From Tepidiforma flava (GTDB lineage: Bacteria > Chloroflexota > Dehalococcoidia > Tepidiformales > Tepidiformaceae), in assembly GCF_027594505.1 (NCBI RefSeq), contig NZ_CP115149.1, forward strand, positions 558,001 to 622,000: a stretch of 64,000 nt of DNA. The letters run 5' to 3'. Made by a program: the position numbers and the translations under genes. The number at the start of each line of letters is the position of its first letter. The stretch's first letter is position 1. Positions 53,181-61,980 of the stretch are shown here, piece by piece. Below the pieces are notes generated by a model. The model saw nothing but the letters and a program-made list of their open reading frames with translations. It did not search any database and was not told the DNA's origin.

Positions 53181-53939
53181 ATGGCGCTCTATGTGAGGTT
53201 CGAACGGGCGGACGGCCGCCGCGGGGCGGGGCTGCTGGAGGGGGAGACGGTGCGGGTCATCGAGGAGCCGTTCTGGGAGGGGACGCGGCCGACCGGCGAG
53301 ACGGTGCCGCTGGCGTCGGTGCGGCTGCTCCCGCCGTGTGCGCCCCGCAGCATCGTCTGCGTGGGGCTCAACTACGCCAGCCACCTGCAGGGGCGGCCCG
53401 CGCCGGACCCGCCGACGCTGTTCTTCAAGCCGCTTTCGAGCATCGCCGGGCCGGGCGACGCGATCGTCCTGCCGCCGAACTGCGGCCGGGTCGACCCGGA
53501 AGGCGAAATCGTCATCGTCATCGGAAAACGGGTGAAGGGTGCAACGCGCGAGGAGGCGGAAGCGGCGATTTTCGGCTACACGGCGGGGAACGACGTCTCG
53601 GCGCGCGCGTGGCAGCAGGCCGACGGCCAGTGGTGGCGGGCGAAGGGGAGCGACACGTTCGGCGTCTTCGGGCCAGCCATCGTGACCGGGCTGCGGCACG
53701 ACGAGCTGGAGGTGGCAACCCGCGTGAACGGGCGCGAGGTGCAGCGGGGCCGCTCGACCGAGCTCATCCGCGACATCCCGGAAATCGTGCGGTACGTGAG
53801 CGCGGTGATGACGCTGGTGCCCGGCGACATCATCTACACCGGGACGCCGGGGAGCCCGCCGGAGATCCGCCCGGGCGACGTGGTGGAGGTGGAGGTGACG
53901 GGCGCGGGGGTGCTCCGCAACGACGTGCGCGGGGAGTAG
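53181..53939 (+). CDS. Fumarylacetoacetate hydrolase (FAH) family protein
   Basis: The 252-residue protein has the FAH fold: SIVCVGLNYASHLQGRP, PPTLFFKPLSSIAGPGDAIV, the metal-binding Glu in VDPEGEIVIVIGK, GYTAGNDVSARAWQ, and the C-terminal VPGDIIYTGTPGSPPEIRPG. Such enzymes hydrolyse or decarboxylate beta-diketone or 2-oxo-diacid compounds with a divalent metal. A strong AGGAGGG site precedes the ATG. It ends 2 bp from the convergent EAL gene. Confidence 0.9.
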   Translation: MALYVRFERADGRRGAGLLEGETVRVIEEPFWEGTRPTGETVPLASVRLLPPCAPRSIVCVGLNYASHLQGRPAPDPPTLFFKPLSSIAGPGDAIVLPPNCGRVDPEGEIVIVIGKRVKGATREEAEAAIFGYTAGNDVSARAWQQADGQWWRAKGSDTFGVFGPAIVTGLRHDELEVATRVNGREVQRGRSTELIRDIPEIVRYVSAVMTLVPGDIIYTGTPGSPPEIRPGDVVEVEVTGAGVLRNDVRGE

Positions 53940-53941
53940 CC

Positions 53942-55031
53942 TCAGGCGGCTGCGGCGGCGCTGCCGGGCGCGGGGCGGGCGGCCGGCCTGCCGAGGAGGA
54001 AACCCTGCACGAAGTCGACGCCGGCATCGCGGACGGCGGCGAGCTCAGCCTCGGTTTCGATGCCCTCGGCGAGGGTGCGGATGCCGAGGTCGCGGGCCAT
54101 CGCCACGATGCGGCGGAGGATGGTGGCGCGGTAGGGGTTGGCGTCGACGCCACGGACGAGCTGCATATCGAGCTTGAGGTAGTCGGGCCGGACGCGGTCG
54201 AGCAGGTTGAGGGAGGAGTAGCCTTCGCCGAAGTCGTCGAGGGCGACGGCGAACCCGGCAGCGCGGTAGGTCTCGAGGATGCGGACGAGGTGGCCGACGT
54301 CCTGCACGCGGTGGCTTTCGACGACTTCGAAGACGACATCGGCGGGCGGGATGCCGGCGGCGTGCACGGCTTCGACGGTGGAGCGGAGGCAGAAGGCCGG
54401 GTTGTAGATGGCGGTGGGGGTGAAGTTGATGAAGAGGCGGCCGAGCCCGGCGCCGCTGCGGATGGCGAGGAGGCGGGCGAAGCGGTCGAGGTGGAAGAGG
54501 AGGTCGCCGGCTGCCGCGGCGCCGTAGAGAACCGCGGGGGAGATGAGGGTCCGGCCGTCGCGTTCGAGCCCGCGGAGCAGGCATTCGTGGGCGAAGAGGC
54601 GGCCGTCTGCGGTGTAGATGGGCTGGAAGTACGTGACGGCGCGCTGCTCGGCGAGGAGGCCGATGAGCCAGCCGAGCGCGCACGCGGGCGAGGAAGTCGG
54701 CGAGCGGCTCCATCCGGAGGAGGGCATCGAACGAGGGGGCGGCGCCGGCCTCGACGACCAGGGCGCGGGCGTCGTGGAGTTCGACGGAGGAGAGCGCGGC
54801 TTCGAGGCAGGCGGCGAGCGGTTCGAGCTGGCCGGGTTCGAACGGGACCGAGACGGTGGAGTCGAATTCCGTGAAGGGTGCGAAACCTGCTGCGCGGAGG
54901 GCCGCTCCGAGGCCTTCGAGCGACCATGCGAGGGGCGGCGCGACGACGAGCCGGCCGCGCGCCGGCGGGGCGGGCGGCAGGACCTGGCAATCGACGCAGG
55001 CCGGGCCGGTGCGCGCGTGCGGCGGGGTCAC
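53942..55031 (-). pseudogene. EAL-domain c-di-GMP phosphodiesterase-like gene with a frameshift
   Basis: The first frame (GTG at 55031) gives an N-terminal domain of about 110 residues with a CVDC pair and a hydrophobic core (GLGAALRAAGFAPFTEFDST...FDALLRMEPLADFLAR). The second frame is the EAL domain: LAEQRAVTYFQPIYTADGRL, HECLLR in place of EAL, RLFINFTPTAIYNP, VVFEVVESHR, ALDDFGEGYSSLNLLD, YLKLDMQLV and TLAEGIETEAEL. The break is near 54676-54687, where one base too many (or two too few) sits in a CGCGC run. An intact gene would encode about 362 residues. Most catalytic and metal ligands are present. Confidence 0.88.
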
Positions 55032-55070
55032 GCGGGGATCATCGGCCGGCGGGTGACGCGGCTTGAGGGG

Positions 55071-55649
55071 CTAGTGGTGGCCGTGAACGAGCGAGAGGAA
55101 CTCGGCGCGGGTGACGTGGGAGTTTTTGAAATCGCCGCGCATGGCGGAGGTGACCATGAGCGAGCCGGGCTTCTTGACGCCGCGCATCGTCATGCAGAGG
55201 TGCTCGGCTTCGATGACGACCGCGACGCCGTCGGGCTGGAGGACCTCCTGGATCGCCTCGGCGATCTGGCTGGTGAGCTGCTCCTGGATTTGCGGGCGGC
55301 GGGCGTAGCCTTCGACGACGCGGGCGAGCTTGGAAATGCCGACGACGCGGCCATCCGGGATGTAGCCGACGTGGGCTTCGCCGTGGAAGGGGAGGAAGTG
55401 GTGCTCGCACATGCTGTAGAAGGGGATGTTGCGGAGGATGACCATCTCGTCGTGGGCGACTTCGAAGCCGACGCGGAGGTGTTCGCGGGGGTCGATGAAG
55501 AGGCCTTCGAAGATCTCGGCGTACATTTCGGCGATGCGGCGCGGGGTATCGCGGAGGCCTTCGCGGGTGGGGTCATCGCCGATGGCCTGGAGGAGTTCGA
55601 TGACGGCAGCGCGGATGCGGGCCTGGTCGGGGCCGGCGGTGGTGGTCAC
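55071..55649 (-). CDS. folE: GTP cyclohydrolase I
   Basis: The GTG at 55649, with GGAG 6 nt upstream, gives 192 residues; the open frame continues upstream as shadow. FolE motifs are [40 protein letters not shown] (the zinc Cys and His ligands), [20 protein letters not shown], and [20 protein letters not shown] with the second Cys ligand. It makes dihydroneopterin triphosphate from GTP for folate or pterin synthesis. A TACGAT box lies about 40 nt upstream of the start. Confidence 0.95.
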   Translation of the reverse strand: MTTTAGPDQARIRAAVIELLQAIGDDPTREGLRDTPRRIAEMYAEIFEGLFIDPREHLRVGFEVAHDEMVILRNIPFYSMCEHHFLPFHGEAHVGYIPDGRVVGISKLARVVEGYARRPQIQEQLTSQIAEAIQEVLQPDGVAVVIEAEHLCMTMRGVKKPGSLMVTSAMRGDFKNSHVTRAEFLSLVHGHH

Positions 55650-55742
55650 GTGGTGCTCCGGGGCGGAGAGTTGGGAGGATCGTAGCAGGGAGAGCGGCAG
55701 CGGCGGGGCGCGGCCGCTGACACCAGGCGCGGAGGAAGGGCG

Positions 55743-56138
55743 ATGGACTGGCTGATCGCGGCCGCGGCGGTGCTGGCGGCGACAGGCGCCGGGCTGGCGC
55801 TGGGGTGGTGGGGCCTGCGGCGCAGCGCGGCGGGGCGGCGATTCCTGGGGCTGCGGCGGCGCCAGAAGCTGCGCTTCCTGCGGGCGCTGCTGCGGGCGGG
55901 CCGGCTCGGCTGGGCCGGGCGGCTCGCCGCGGCGGCGCTGCTCGGCTACCTGCTGCTGCCGTTCGACCTGATCCCGGACGTCATCCCGGTGCTCGGGATG
56001 GCGGATGATGCGGCGGTGTTCGTGCTGTTCATGTGGCTGCTGCTGGCGGTGGTCTCGCGGGCGAGCCTCGAAGCGGCCTTCGCCGAGGCGGAGGGCGCGG
56101 AACGTTCGGACGGCGCGGAGGGGGACGAAGGGCCGTAG
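55743..56138 (+). CDS. DUF1232 (YkvA-like) membrane protein
   Basis: The 131-residue protein has an N-terminal helix ([20 protein letters not shown]) and the DUF1232 core [20 protein letters not shown] with [20 protein letters not shown]. The PFDLIPD-x5-G-x2-DD pattern is diagnostic. The role of this family is unknown. An acidic tail ([18 protein letters not shown]) ends the protein. GGAGGAAGG precedes the ATG. Confidence 0.85.
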   Translation: MDWLIAAAAVLAATGAGLALGWWGLRRSAAGRRFLGLRRRQKLRFLRALLRAGRLGWAGRLAAAALLGYLLLPFDLIPDVIPVLGMADDAAVFVLFMWLLLAVVSRASLEAAFAEAEGAERSDGAEGDEGP

Positions 56139-56203
56139 GCGGCAGCGGGGGAACCGCGCAGGCTTACGGGAGCCGGCGGGGTTGCTGTGGTGCCCCGGCG
56201 GTT

Positions 56204-56263
56204 GCGGCGCGACGGCAGGTGAGACGCCCCGGTCCCCCATTCCGGAGTGTGCCGTCGCGCCGC
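56204..56263. terminator. 14-bp perfect inverted repeat between convergent genes
   Basis: GCGGCGCGACGGCA (56204-56217) and TGCCGTCGCGCCGC (56250-56263) pair exactly around a 32-nt loop. It sits between the 3' ends of the DUF1232 gene and the tetR gene. It is probably a bidirectional transcript end, though there is no T-run; a mobile-element scar is possible. Confidence 0.45.
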
Positions 56264-56272
56264 TCGCTCGTT

Positions 56273-56872
56273 TCAGCGCAGGAGCAGGGCGCGGGCGAGC
56301 TGCTGGATTTCGACGATGGCTGCAGGGTCCCCGGCCCGCCCGGCCCAGGCGCCGATGCCAAGGCTGGCCGTCATCATGGTGGTCATGAGCATGCGGGCGG
56401 CGGCGTCGGCGGGGACGGGGCGGAATTCGCCGGAGCGGATGCCGGACTCGATGAGCTCGGTGAAGCTGCGCTGGAGCCACTCGGCGTAGTCGTCTTCGAA
56501 CGACTCGCTGCGGGCGGCGAGCCGGAAAACCGAGACGAGCAGGCGGCGGTGCGCTTCGAGGTACTCGGCCATCGTGCCGAGGGCGGTGCAGACGCGGTCG
56601 ATGGCGGGGGTATCGCCGGCGACGGCGGCGCGGTAGCGGGCCACGGCGTCGTCACGGGAGACGCGGAGGACTTCGCGGAGGAGGTCTTCCTTGGAGGCGA
56701 AGTAGCCGTAGAGGGTGCCGACGCCGGTATCGGCGAGCTCGGCGATCTGCTGGATGGAGGTGTCTTCGAAGCCCTGTTCGTGGAACAGGCGGCTGGCGGC
56801 GTCGAGGATGGCGGCGCGGGTGCGCGCTTTGCGGCGTTCGAGGCGGCCGGGCGCTGCAGGGGCTGCGGTCAT
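56273..56872 (-). CDS. TetR family transcriptional regulator
   Basis: The 199-residue protein has the TetR helix-turn-helix [20 protein letters not shown] with [20 protein letters not shown] and [11 protein letters not shown], at residues 18-65, and a divergent ligand-binding part. The target and ligand are unknown. The divergent or adjacent genes (a c-di-GMP gene further upstream on the same strand) do not point clearly to a target. Confidence 0.92.
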   Translation of the reverse strand: MTAAPAAPGRLERRKARTRAAILDAASRLFHEQGFEDTSIQQIAELADTGVGTLYGYFASKEDLLREVLRVSRDDAVARYRAAVAGDTPAIDRVCTALGTMAEYLEAHRRLLVSVFRLAARSESFEDDYAEWLQRSFTELIESGIRSGEFRPVPADAAARMLMTTMMTASLGIGAWAGRAGDPAAIVEIQQLARALLLR

Positions 56873-56975
56873 GCTGTCTCCGGTGCGAGGGCTGAGTCGA
56901 ACCGTCGCCCACTGCGGGGAGAGTTCGGACTCGAATGCAGTCTACGCAGCGTTCGGCGTCCCGGCCAGCGGGCGC

Positions 56976-58745
56976 TCAGGCGGCCTCGGCGGCGCCGTCC
57001 AGCGGCAGACCGAGGTCGTCGAAGATATCGAAGCCGTCGCCGCCCGAGCGCTTCACGAGCCGCTTGGCGCGGGCGATGGTGGCGGCGAGGTCTTCATAGG
57101 AGAGCGCGGCGACCCGTTCGAAGGGGCAGCCGGCGATGGACGCGGTGAGGCGCGTCTCCGGGGGAAGTTTGCCTTCCGGGTCGAACCAGCCCGGCCGGGC
57201 GAGGGCGCGCTGGCAAGCGGCGCGGAAGGTCTCGAGGTCCTCGGCGTGGACGGCGACGATGAAGTCGTCGCCGCCGACGTGGCCGACGAACGCGTCGCGG
57301 CTGGCGGCAGTGGCGGCGTCGACGAGGATGCGGGAGAGGGCGAGGATGGCGGTATCGCCATGGGCGAAGCCGAAAGCGTCGTTGAAGTGCTTGAACTGGT
57401 CGAGGTCCGCGTAGAGGAGATACCAGCCCGCGGGGTCATCGCGAAGGTGTTCGAGGTGTTCGCGGATGCGCTGGTTGCCGGGGAGGCCGGTGAGGGGGTT
57501 GAGGTTGCGGGCCTCGGCGACTTCTTCGGCAAGGACGGCCTGCAGGAGCTCGTGGACGCGGACGATGCCGGCGAGGGTATCGCCGTCCAGGACGACGACC
57601 GGGTCCTGCTGGAAGGGGGCGGCGCGCTCGAGCGCAGCGAGGGCGGCGGTGCGGGGCGAGGCGGAGGCGTCGACGCAGGTGGCGGGGGCGCAGAGTTCGG
57701 AGGCGGGACGCTTCCCGTTGAGCGGGAGGCCGAACTGCCCGGACAGGCGTTCGAAGATGCGGCCGCGGGTGACGATGCCTTCGACGCGGCGGCCATCGAG
57801 GACGACGACGGCCTCGAGGTGGCGATTGTGGGTGAAGTGCTCCATGAGGCGGCTGCCCGGTGTCGCGGCGGTCACGGTCGGGGTGATGGTGACGAGGTCG
57901 CCGACGCGGGTGACGACGGGAGCAGCCCGGCGGAGGCGGTTGGCGCGGTGGATGGCGAGGCGGGCTTCGGATGCGGCCGGCGCGGGGAGGGGTGCCGGGC
58001 GGCCGAGGAAGTAGCCCTGGCCGTAGTCGGCGCCGAGCTCGATGAAGGCGGTGAGCTGCTCGCGGGTTTCGATGCCCTCGGCGATGACGCGGGCGCCGAC
58101 CTGGCGGGCGAAGGTGCAGATGGCTTCGACCATGGAGCGGCGGCCGCGGTCGAACTCGATGTCGCGGGCGAGCCAGCGGTCGAGTTTGATGAAGTCGGGG
58201 CGGAGTTCGACGATGGACTGGAGGCTGGAGGCGCCGGCGCCGGCATCGTCGATGGCGAAGAGGAAGCCGCAGGCGCGGAACGCGCCGACGACGCGGCGCA
58301 TCTGGGCGAAGTCTTCGATCGCCTGTTCTTCGGTGATTTCGAGGACGACGCGCTCGGGCTGGAGACCGTGGCGGCGGACGAGCGCCTGGAAGGAGGAGGG
58401 GGAGAGCAGCCCGGAGGTCAGCGCCGAGGGGGTGCAGTTGAGGAAGAGCATCTGATCATGGGCGATGACGGGACCGAAGCGGCTGACGGCGGCGACCCGC
58501 CAGCTGTGGTCGACCTGCTCGAGGAGGTTGCAGGCGCTGGCGGCGGCGAGGAATTCCTGCGGGTTATCGAGGGGTGCTGGCGCTTCGGGCCGCGAAAGGG
58601 CTTCGTAGCCGAGCACGTCGCCCGTGGAGAGGGAGGCGATCGGCTGGCAGAGGCTGCGGACGGCGCCGCCATCGAGGACGGCGCGCACCGTGCGCCGGGT
58701 GGCGGCGGCGGAGATGGTCGCGGCGAGGGGCCCGGTGGACGGCAT
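56976..58745 (-). CDS. EAL-CBS-GGDEF c-di-GMP signalling protein
   Basis: The 589-residue soluble protein has the domains in an unusual order: EAL (about 25-265), a CBS pair (about 285-410), then GGDEF (about 425-575). In the EAL domain, YEALSR (E48), LFLNCTPSAL, VVLEITEEQ, KLDRWLARD and VIAEGIETRE are present, but the DDFG loop reads DDAGAGASS. In the GGDEF domain the signature is GGDDF (491-495), preceded by YADLDQFKHFND, so cyclase activity is plausible. The CBS pair suggests control by an adenine nucleotide. It lies near a second EAL gene and in a genome with flagella. Confidence 0.9.
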   Translation of the reverse strand: MPSTGPLAATISAAATRRTVRAVLDGGAVRSLCQPIASLSTGDVLGYEALSRPEAPAPLDNPQEFLAAASACNLLEQVDHSWRVAAVSRFGPVIAHDQMLFLNCTPSALTSGLLSPSSFQALVRRHGLQPERVVLEITEEQAIEDFAQMRRVVGAFRACGFLFAIDDAGAGASSLQSIVELRPDFIKLDRWLARDIEFDRGRRSMVEAICTFARQVGARVIAEGIETREQLTAFIELGADYGQGYFLGRPAPLPAPAASEARLAIHRANRLRRAAPVVTRVGDLVTITPTVTAATPGSRLMEHFTHNRHLEAVVVLDGRRVEGIVTRGRIFERLSGQFGLPLNGKRPASELCAPATCVDASASPRTAALAALERAAPFQQDPVVVLDGDTLAGIVRVHELLQAVLAEEVAEARNLNPLTGLPGNQRIREHLEHLRDDPAGWYLLYADLDQFKHFNDAFGFAHGDTAILALSRILVDAATAASRDAFVGHVGGDDFIVAVHAEDLETFRAACQRALARPGWFDPEGKLPPETRLTASIAGCPFERVAALSYEDLAATIARAKRLVKRSGGDGFDIFDDLGLPLDGAAEAA

Positions 58746-58872
58746 GACGCGCGTGTCGCTCCTTCGTTATCGGCCTCACCGGGAGTGTCGGAACGCTGGC
58801 GCCGCCGCCGCACCGCCTGCGTCGATCGTTAAACGGACTGTAACCGGCTGTCACCCGGCCGCCCCGCGCCGG

Positions 58873-59352
58873 CTACGAAGCTGGCGGCCGCAGGCGGCTG
58901 CCGTAGATGCCGGGGTCGCTGCCGGGGATGGGGACGGCGCCGACGGCACGGGCGTAGAAGTCGGCAGGGCCGACGCTGCCGATGACGGCGTAGGCGTAGC
59001 CCTCGGCGGCCATGGCGCGGAGCGAACAGAGGAGGAGGGCGGTGCCGATGCCGCGGCCGCGCTCGGCTTCGTGGACGCCGGTGGGGCCGAAGAAGTTCGG
59101 CCGCGTGGCGTGGTAACAGGCGAAGCCGAGCACGGCGCCGTCCCGGGCGGCGACGTAGCAGGTGGCCGGGCTCCGGGAGAGCGAGACGGTCAGCTCATCC
59201 TCCCAGCGGGGGAAGTGCGCACGGACGAAGGCGAGCACCGCGGCGCGCTCGTAGGCTTCGGGCCGCCGGCAGACGACCCCTTCGGCGGCGAGCCGCTGGA
59301 GGAGCGGCTCTGCCGGGGGCAGGTCGTACAGCCGGACGAGCATGTCGGTCAT
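58873..59352 (-). CDS. GNAT family N-acetyltransferase
   Basis: The 159-residue protein has a GNAT core: AARDGAVLGFACYHATRPNF and the acetyl-CoA loop VHEAERGRGIGTALLLCSLR, then YAYAVIGSVGPADFYARAVG. The substrate is unknown. It starts 10 bp after the stop of the SDR gene, so the two are probably co-transcribed. Confidence 0.87.
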   Translation of the reverse strand: MTDMLVRLYDLPPAEPLLQRLAAEGVVCRRPEAYERAAVLAFVRAHFPRWEDELTVSLSRSPATCYVAARDGAVLGFACYHATRPNFFGPTGVHEAERGRGIGTALLLCSLRAMAAEGYAYAVIGSVGPADFYARAVGAVPIPGSDPGIYGSRLRPPAS

Positions 59353-59362
59353 GGACGGGGGC

Positions 59363-60130
59363 TCAGGCGAGGGCGCCGCCGTCGAGGATGAGGGTCTGGC
59401 CGGTGGTGAAGGAGCTGGCGGGGCTGGCGAAGTAGACGACGGCGCCGGCCATCTCGTCGGGCTCGCCGATGCGCTTGAGGGCGGAGGTCTGGACGGAGTT
59501 CTTGAGGATCGCTTCGTTCTCCCAGAGGGCGCGGGAGAATTCGGTGCGGATGAGGCCGGGGGCGATGCAGTTGACGCGGATGCCGTCGGCGCCCCACTCC
59601 TTCGCGCAGACCTGTGTGAGCATGATGATGGCGGCCTTGGAGACGGAGTAGGCGCCGAGGCCGGTGGAGGCGCGGAAGCCGCCGGTCGAGCTGACGTTGA
59701 TGATGGAGCCGCCCTGGCCGTGCTCGAGGATCGCCTCGCGGACGAGCTTGCTGAGGAAGAAGACGGACTTCACGTTCGTGTTCATCACGGTGTCCCAGGC
59801 GCGCTCGTCGAGGTTGGCGACGGGGCCGAAGACGGGGTTGGTGGCGGCGTTGTTGACGAGGATGTCGATGCGGCCGAGCTGCCGCTTCGTCTCGGCGACG
59901 AGGTTTTCGAGGGCGGCCATGTCGCGGACGTTGGTGGGCACGGCGATGCCGCGGCGGCCGGTGGCGCGGATGGCGGCGACGGTTTCTTCGAGGGACTCCG
60001 GCTTGCGGGCGGCGACGGCGACATCGGCGCCGGCCTCGGCGAGCGCGATGGCGATGGAGCGGCCGATGCCGCGGCTGCCGCCGGTGACGATGGCGACCTT
60101 GCCGGCGAGGGAGAAATCGGCGACGGGCAC
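59363..60130 (-). CDS. Short-chain dehydrogenase/reductase
   Basis: A GTG start with a GGAGG site gives 255 residues (VPVADFSLAGKVAIVTGGSR). Motifs are TGGSRGIGRSIAIALAEAGA, NNAATNPVF for NNAG, the catalytic Ser in INVSSTGGF and Tyr-x3-Lys in GAYSVSKAAIIMLTQ, and RVNCIAPGLIRTEFS. It is an NAD(P)-dependent reductase of 3-oxoacyl-ACP or sugar/steroid type; the substrate is unknown. Confidence 0.92.
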   Translation of the reverse strand: MPVADFSLAGKVAIVTGGSRGIGRSIAIALAEAGADVAVAARKPESLEETVAAIRATGRRGIAVPTNVRDMAALENLVAETKRQLGRIDILVNNAATNPVFGPVANLDERAWDTVMNTNVKSVFFLSKLVREAILEHGQGGSIINVSSTGGFRASTGLGAYSVSKAAIIMLTQVCAKEWGADGIRVNCIAPGLIRTEFSRALWENEAILKNSVQTSALKRIGEPDEMAGAVVYFASPASSFTTGQTLILDGGALA

Positions 60131-60208
60131 GGGGAACCTCCGGAAGCGCGAATTTGAGCGTGGGCGGATTCTATCCGGGGGCCGCCCTTCGCGCCCGGGC
60201 TCCTGATG

Positions 60209-60919
60209 TCAGTGGGAGACGAGGTTCCACTCGCCGGTGCGGAGGTGGTGGACGTCGTTGAGCGACTGGAGCGCGCGGACGCCTTCGCCGGCGAAGACTA
60301 CCGAGATGGAGGCGTGGGCCGGGCGGAAGAACATGTCGTAGGGGCTGCCGATGATGTGGCCGATGTAGGCGTTGATGACGCCGCCGTGGCAGGCGATGAC
60401 GACGCGCTTGCCCTGGTTGCCGGCGATGATCGCTTCGACGGCGTTCACGGTGCGCTTGCGGAATTCGAAGGAGCTTTCCGAGTAGGGGTAGACGTCCCAC
60501 TTGCGCTCGCGGAGCATCCGCTCGCGGATGCCGAGGAGGAGTTCGCGCCCGAGGAAGTCGATGGCGGATTTTTCGGGCGGGATGTCGCGGAAGATTTCGA
60601 CCTCGCGGAGGTCGTCGATGACGATCGGCTCGAGGCGGTGGTGGCGGGCGATGGCGCGGCCGGTTTCGAGGGCGCGCTGGAGCGGGCTCGCGTAGACGGC
60701 ATCGACGCGGTCGGCGCTGAGGCGCGCGCCGACGGCTTCGGCTTGCTGGCGGCCGCGGTCGGAAAGGGGCGGGTCGATGGTGTCGCCGACGGGGCCGGTG
60801 CGGGGGTCGGGGACGTACTGCTCGCCGTGGCGGACGAAGATGAGCTCGGTGACGCCTTCGACGTCGGTGAGGAAGGCGCGGTCGAAGATCATCGGGGAGC
60901 GGGCGGTGCCGTGGGACAT
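60209..60919 (-). CDS. Histidine phosphatase superfamily (phosphoglycerate mutase-like)
   Basis: The ATG at 60919 (MSHGTARSPMIFDRAFLTDV) gives 236 residues, with GGAG just upstream. The RHG motif LIFVRHGEQYVPDPRTGPVG holds the nucleophilic His; VYASPLQRALETGRAIARHH, the acid/base Glu region VEIFRDIPPEKS and the second His in VVIACHGGVINAYIGHI complete the site. It is a broad-range phosphatase or a dPGM-like enzyme. The long open frame upstream is shadow. Confidence 0.88.
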   Translation of the reverse strand: MSHGTARSPMIFDRAFLTDVEGVTELIFVRHGEQYVPDPRTGPVGDTIDPPLSDRGRQQAEAVGARLSADRVDAVYASPLQRALETGRAIARHHRLEPIVIDDLREVEIFRDIPPEKSAIDFLGRELLLGIRERMLRERKWDVYPYSESSFEFRKRTVNAVEAIIAGNQGKRVVIACHGGVINAYIGHIIGSPYDMFFRPAHASISVVFAGEGVRALQSLNDVHHLRTGEWNLVSH

Positions 60920-60993
60920 GGAGGCTCCGGGACCTGAGGGTTTCGGTGGGACTATCCCAGATGCGCGTGAACGCGAAAAGCGGTGCGCGGGCC

Positions 60994-60999
60994 TATGAT
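60994..60999 (+). promoter_or_regulatory. -10 box (TATGAT), leaderless LLM gene
   Basis: TATGAT plus 7 nt gives the ATG at 61007. The earlier ATG codons inside and beside the box are therefore unlikely starts. Confidence 0.6.
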
Positions 61000-61006
61000 G
61001 GGGGCC

Positions 61007-61939
61007 ATGCAGGCGCCGCACGTGTCGGTGATGCTCCGCGGCTGGGACATCCGGACGGGGACGACGGGAGAGATGGTGCTCGACGCGGCCCGGCGGGCGG
61101 AGCGGCTGGGGCTGGACGGGCTGGTCGCCGGCGATCATGTGACGTTCTACGGGTACGGGAACGATGGGCTCGTCACGCTCACGGCGGCGGCCGCGGTGAC
61201 GGAGCGGATCGACCTGAAGACGGGGGTGTACCTCCTGCCGCTGCGCCACCCGGTGCCGGTGGCGCTGCAGGTGGCCCAGCTGGACCAGCTGAGCATGGGG
61301 CGGTTCACGCTCGGCATCGGCGTGGGGGGCGAAGACCCGCACGAGTTCTGGAGCTGCGGGGTGGACCCGCGGACGCGCGGGGCGCGGACGAACGAGGCGA
61401 TCGCCATCCTGCGGCGGCTGTGGACGGAGGACGGGGTGACGTTCCGGGGCCGGCACTTCACGCTGGAGGACGTCACGGTCTATCCGAAGCCGTTCCGGCC
61501 GGTGCCGATCTTCGTCGGCGGGCGGAGCGAAGCGGCGCTGCGGCGGGCGGGGCGGCTGGGCGACGGCTACACCGGCATCTGGCTGACGCCCGCGCGGTTC
61601 GCGGAGGCGATGGAGCGGGTCGGCGCGTTCGCGGCGGAGGCGGGACGCGACCCGGCGGCCGTCGAAGGCGGGATGCAGTTCTGGACGAGCGTGGCGGACG
61701 ACCGGGCGGCGGCGCGGGAGCTGGTGGGCCGGGCGATGGAAGCCACCTACCGGCTGCCCTTCGAGCGGTTCGAGAAGTACACGGCGTTCGGGATGGCGAA
61801 GGAGGTCGCGGCATTCCTCTGGCAGTTCGTCGAACGGGGGGCGCGGCACGTGAACCTGATCACGGCGCAGGCGACGCCGGAGGAGGCGGTCGAGCGGGCG
61901 GCGGAGGTCCGCGCGGCGCTCCACGAGCTGGCGGGCTGA
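61007..61939 (+). CDS. LLM class flavin-dependent oxidoreductase
   Basis: The 310-residue protein (MQAPHVSVMLRGWDIRTGTT) has the luciferase-like TIM barrel: RAERLGLDGLVAGDHVTFYG, TERIDLKTGVYLLPLRHPVP, VALQVAQLDQLSMGRFTLGI and RPVPIFVGGRSEAALRRAGR. The family uses F420 or FMN. The substrate is unknown. It is divergent from the phosphatase gene and followed by panE 41 bp later. Confidence 0.88.
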   Translation: MQAPHVSVMLRGWDIRTGTTGEMVLDAARRAERLGLDGLVAGDHVTFYGYGNDGLVTLTAAAAVTERIDLKTGVYLLPLRHPVPVALQVAQLDQLSMGRFTLGIGVGGEDPHEFWSCGVDPRTRGARTNEAIAILRRLWTEDGVTFRGRHFTLEDVTVYPKPFRPVPIFVGGRSEAALRRAGRLGDGYTGIWLTPARFAEAMERVGAFAAEAGRDPAAVEGGMQFWTSVADDRAAARELVGRAMEATYRLPFERFEKYTAFGMAKEVAAFLWQFVERGARHVNLITAQATPEEAVERAAEVRAALHELAG

Positions 61940-61968
61940 GGGGGCTGCCCGGGCAGGCGCGGATTCCG

Positions 61969-61974
61969 TATCCT
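61969..61974 (+). promoter_or_regulatory. -10 box (TATCCT), leaderless panE gene
   Basis: TATCCT is followed by 6 nt and the GTG at 61981. Confidence 0.5.
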
Positions 61975-61980
61975 GCGCGC

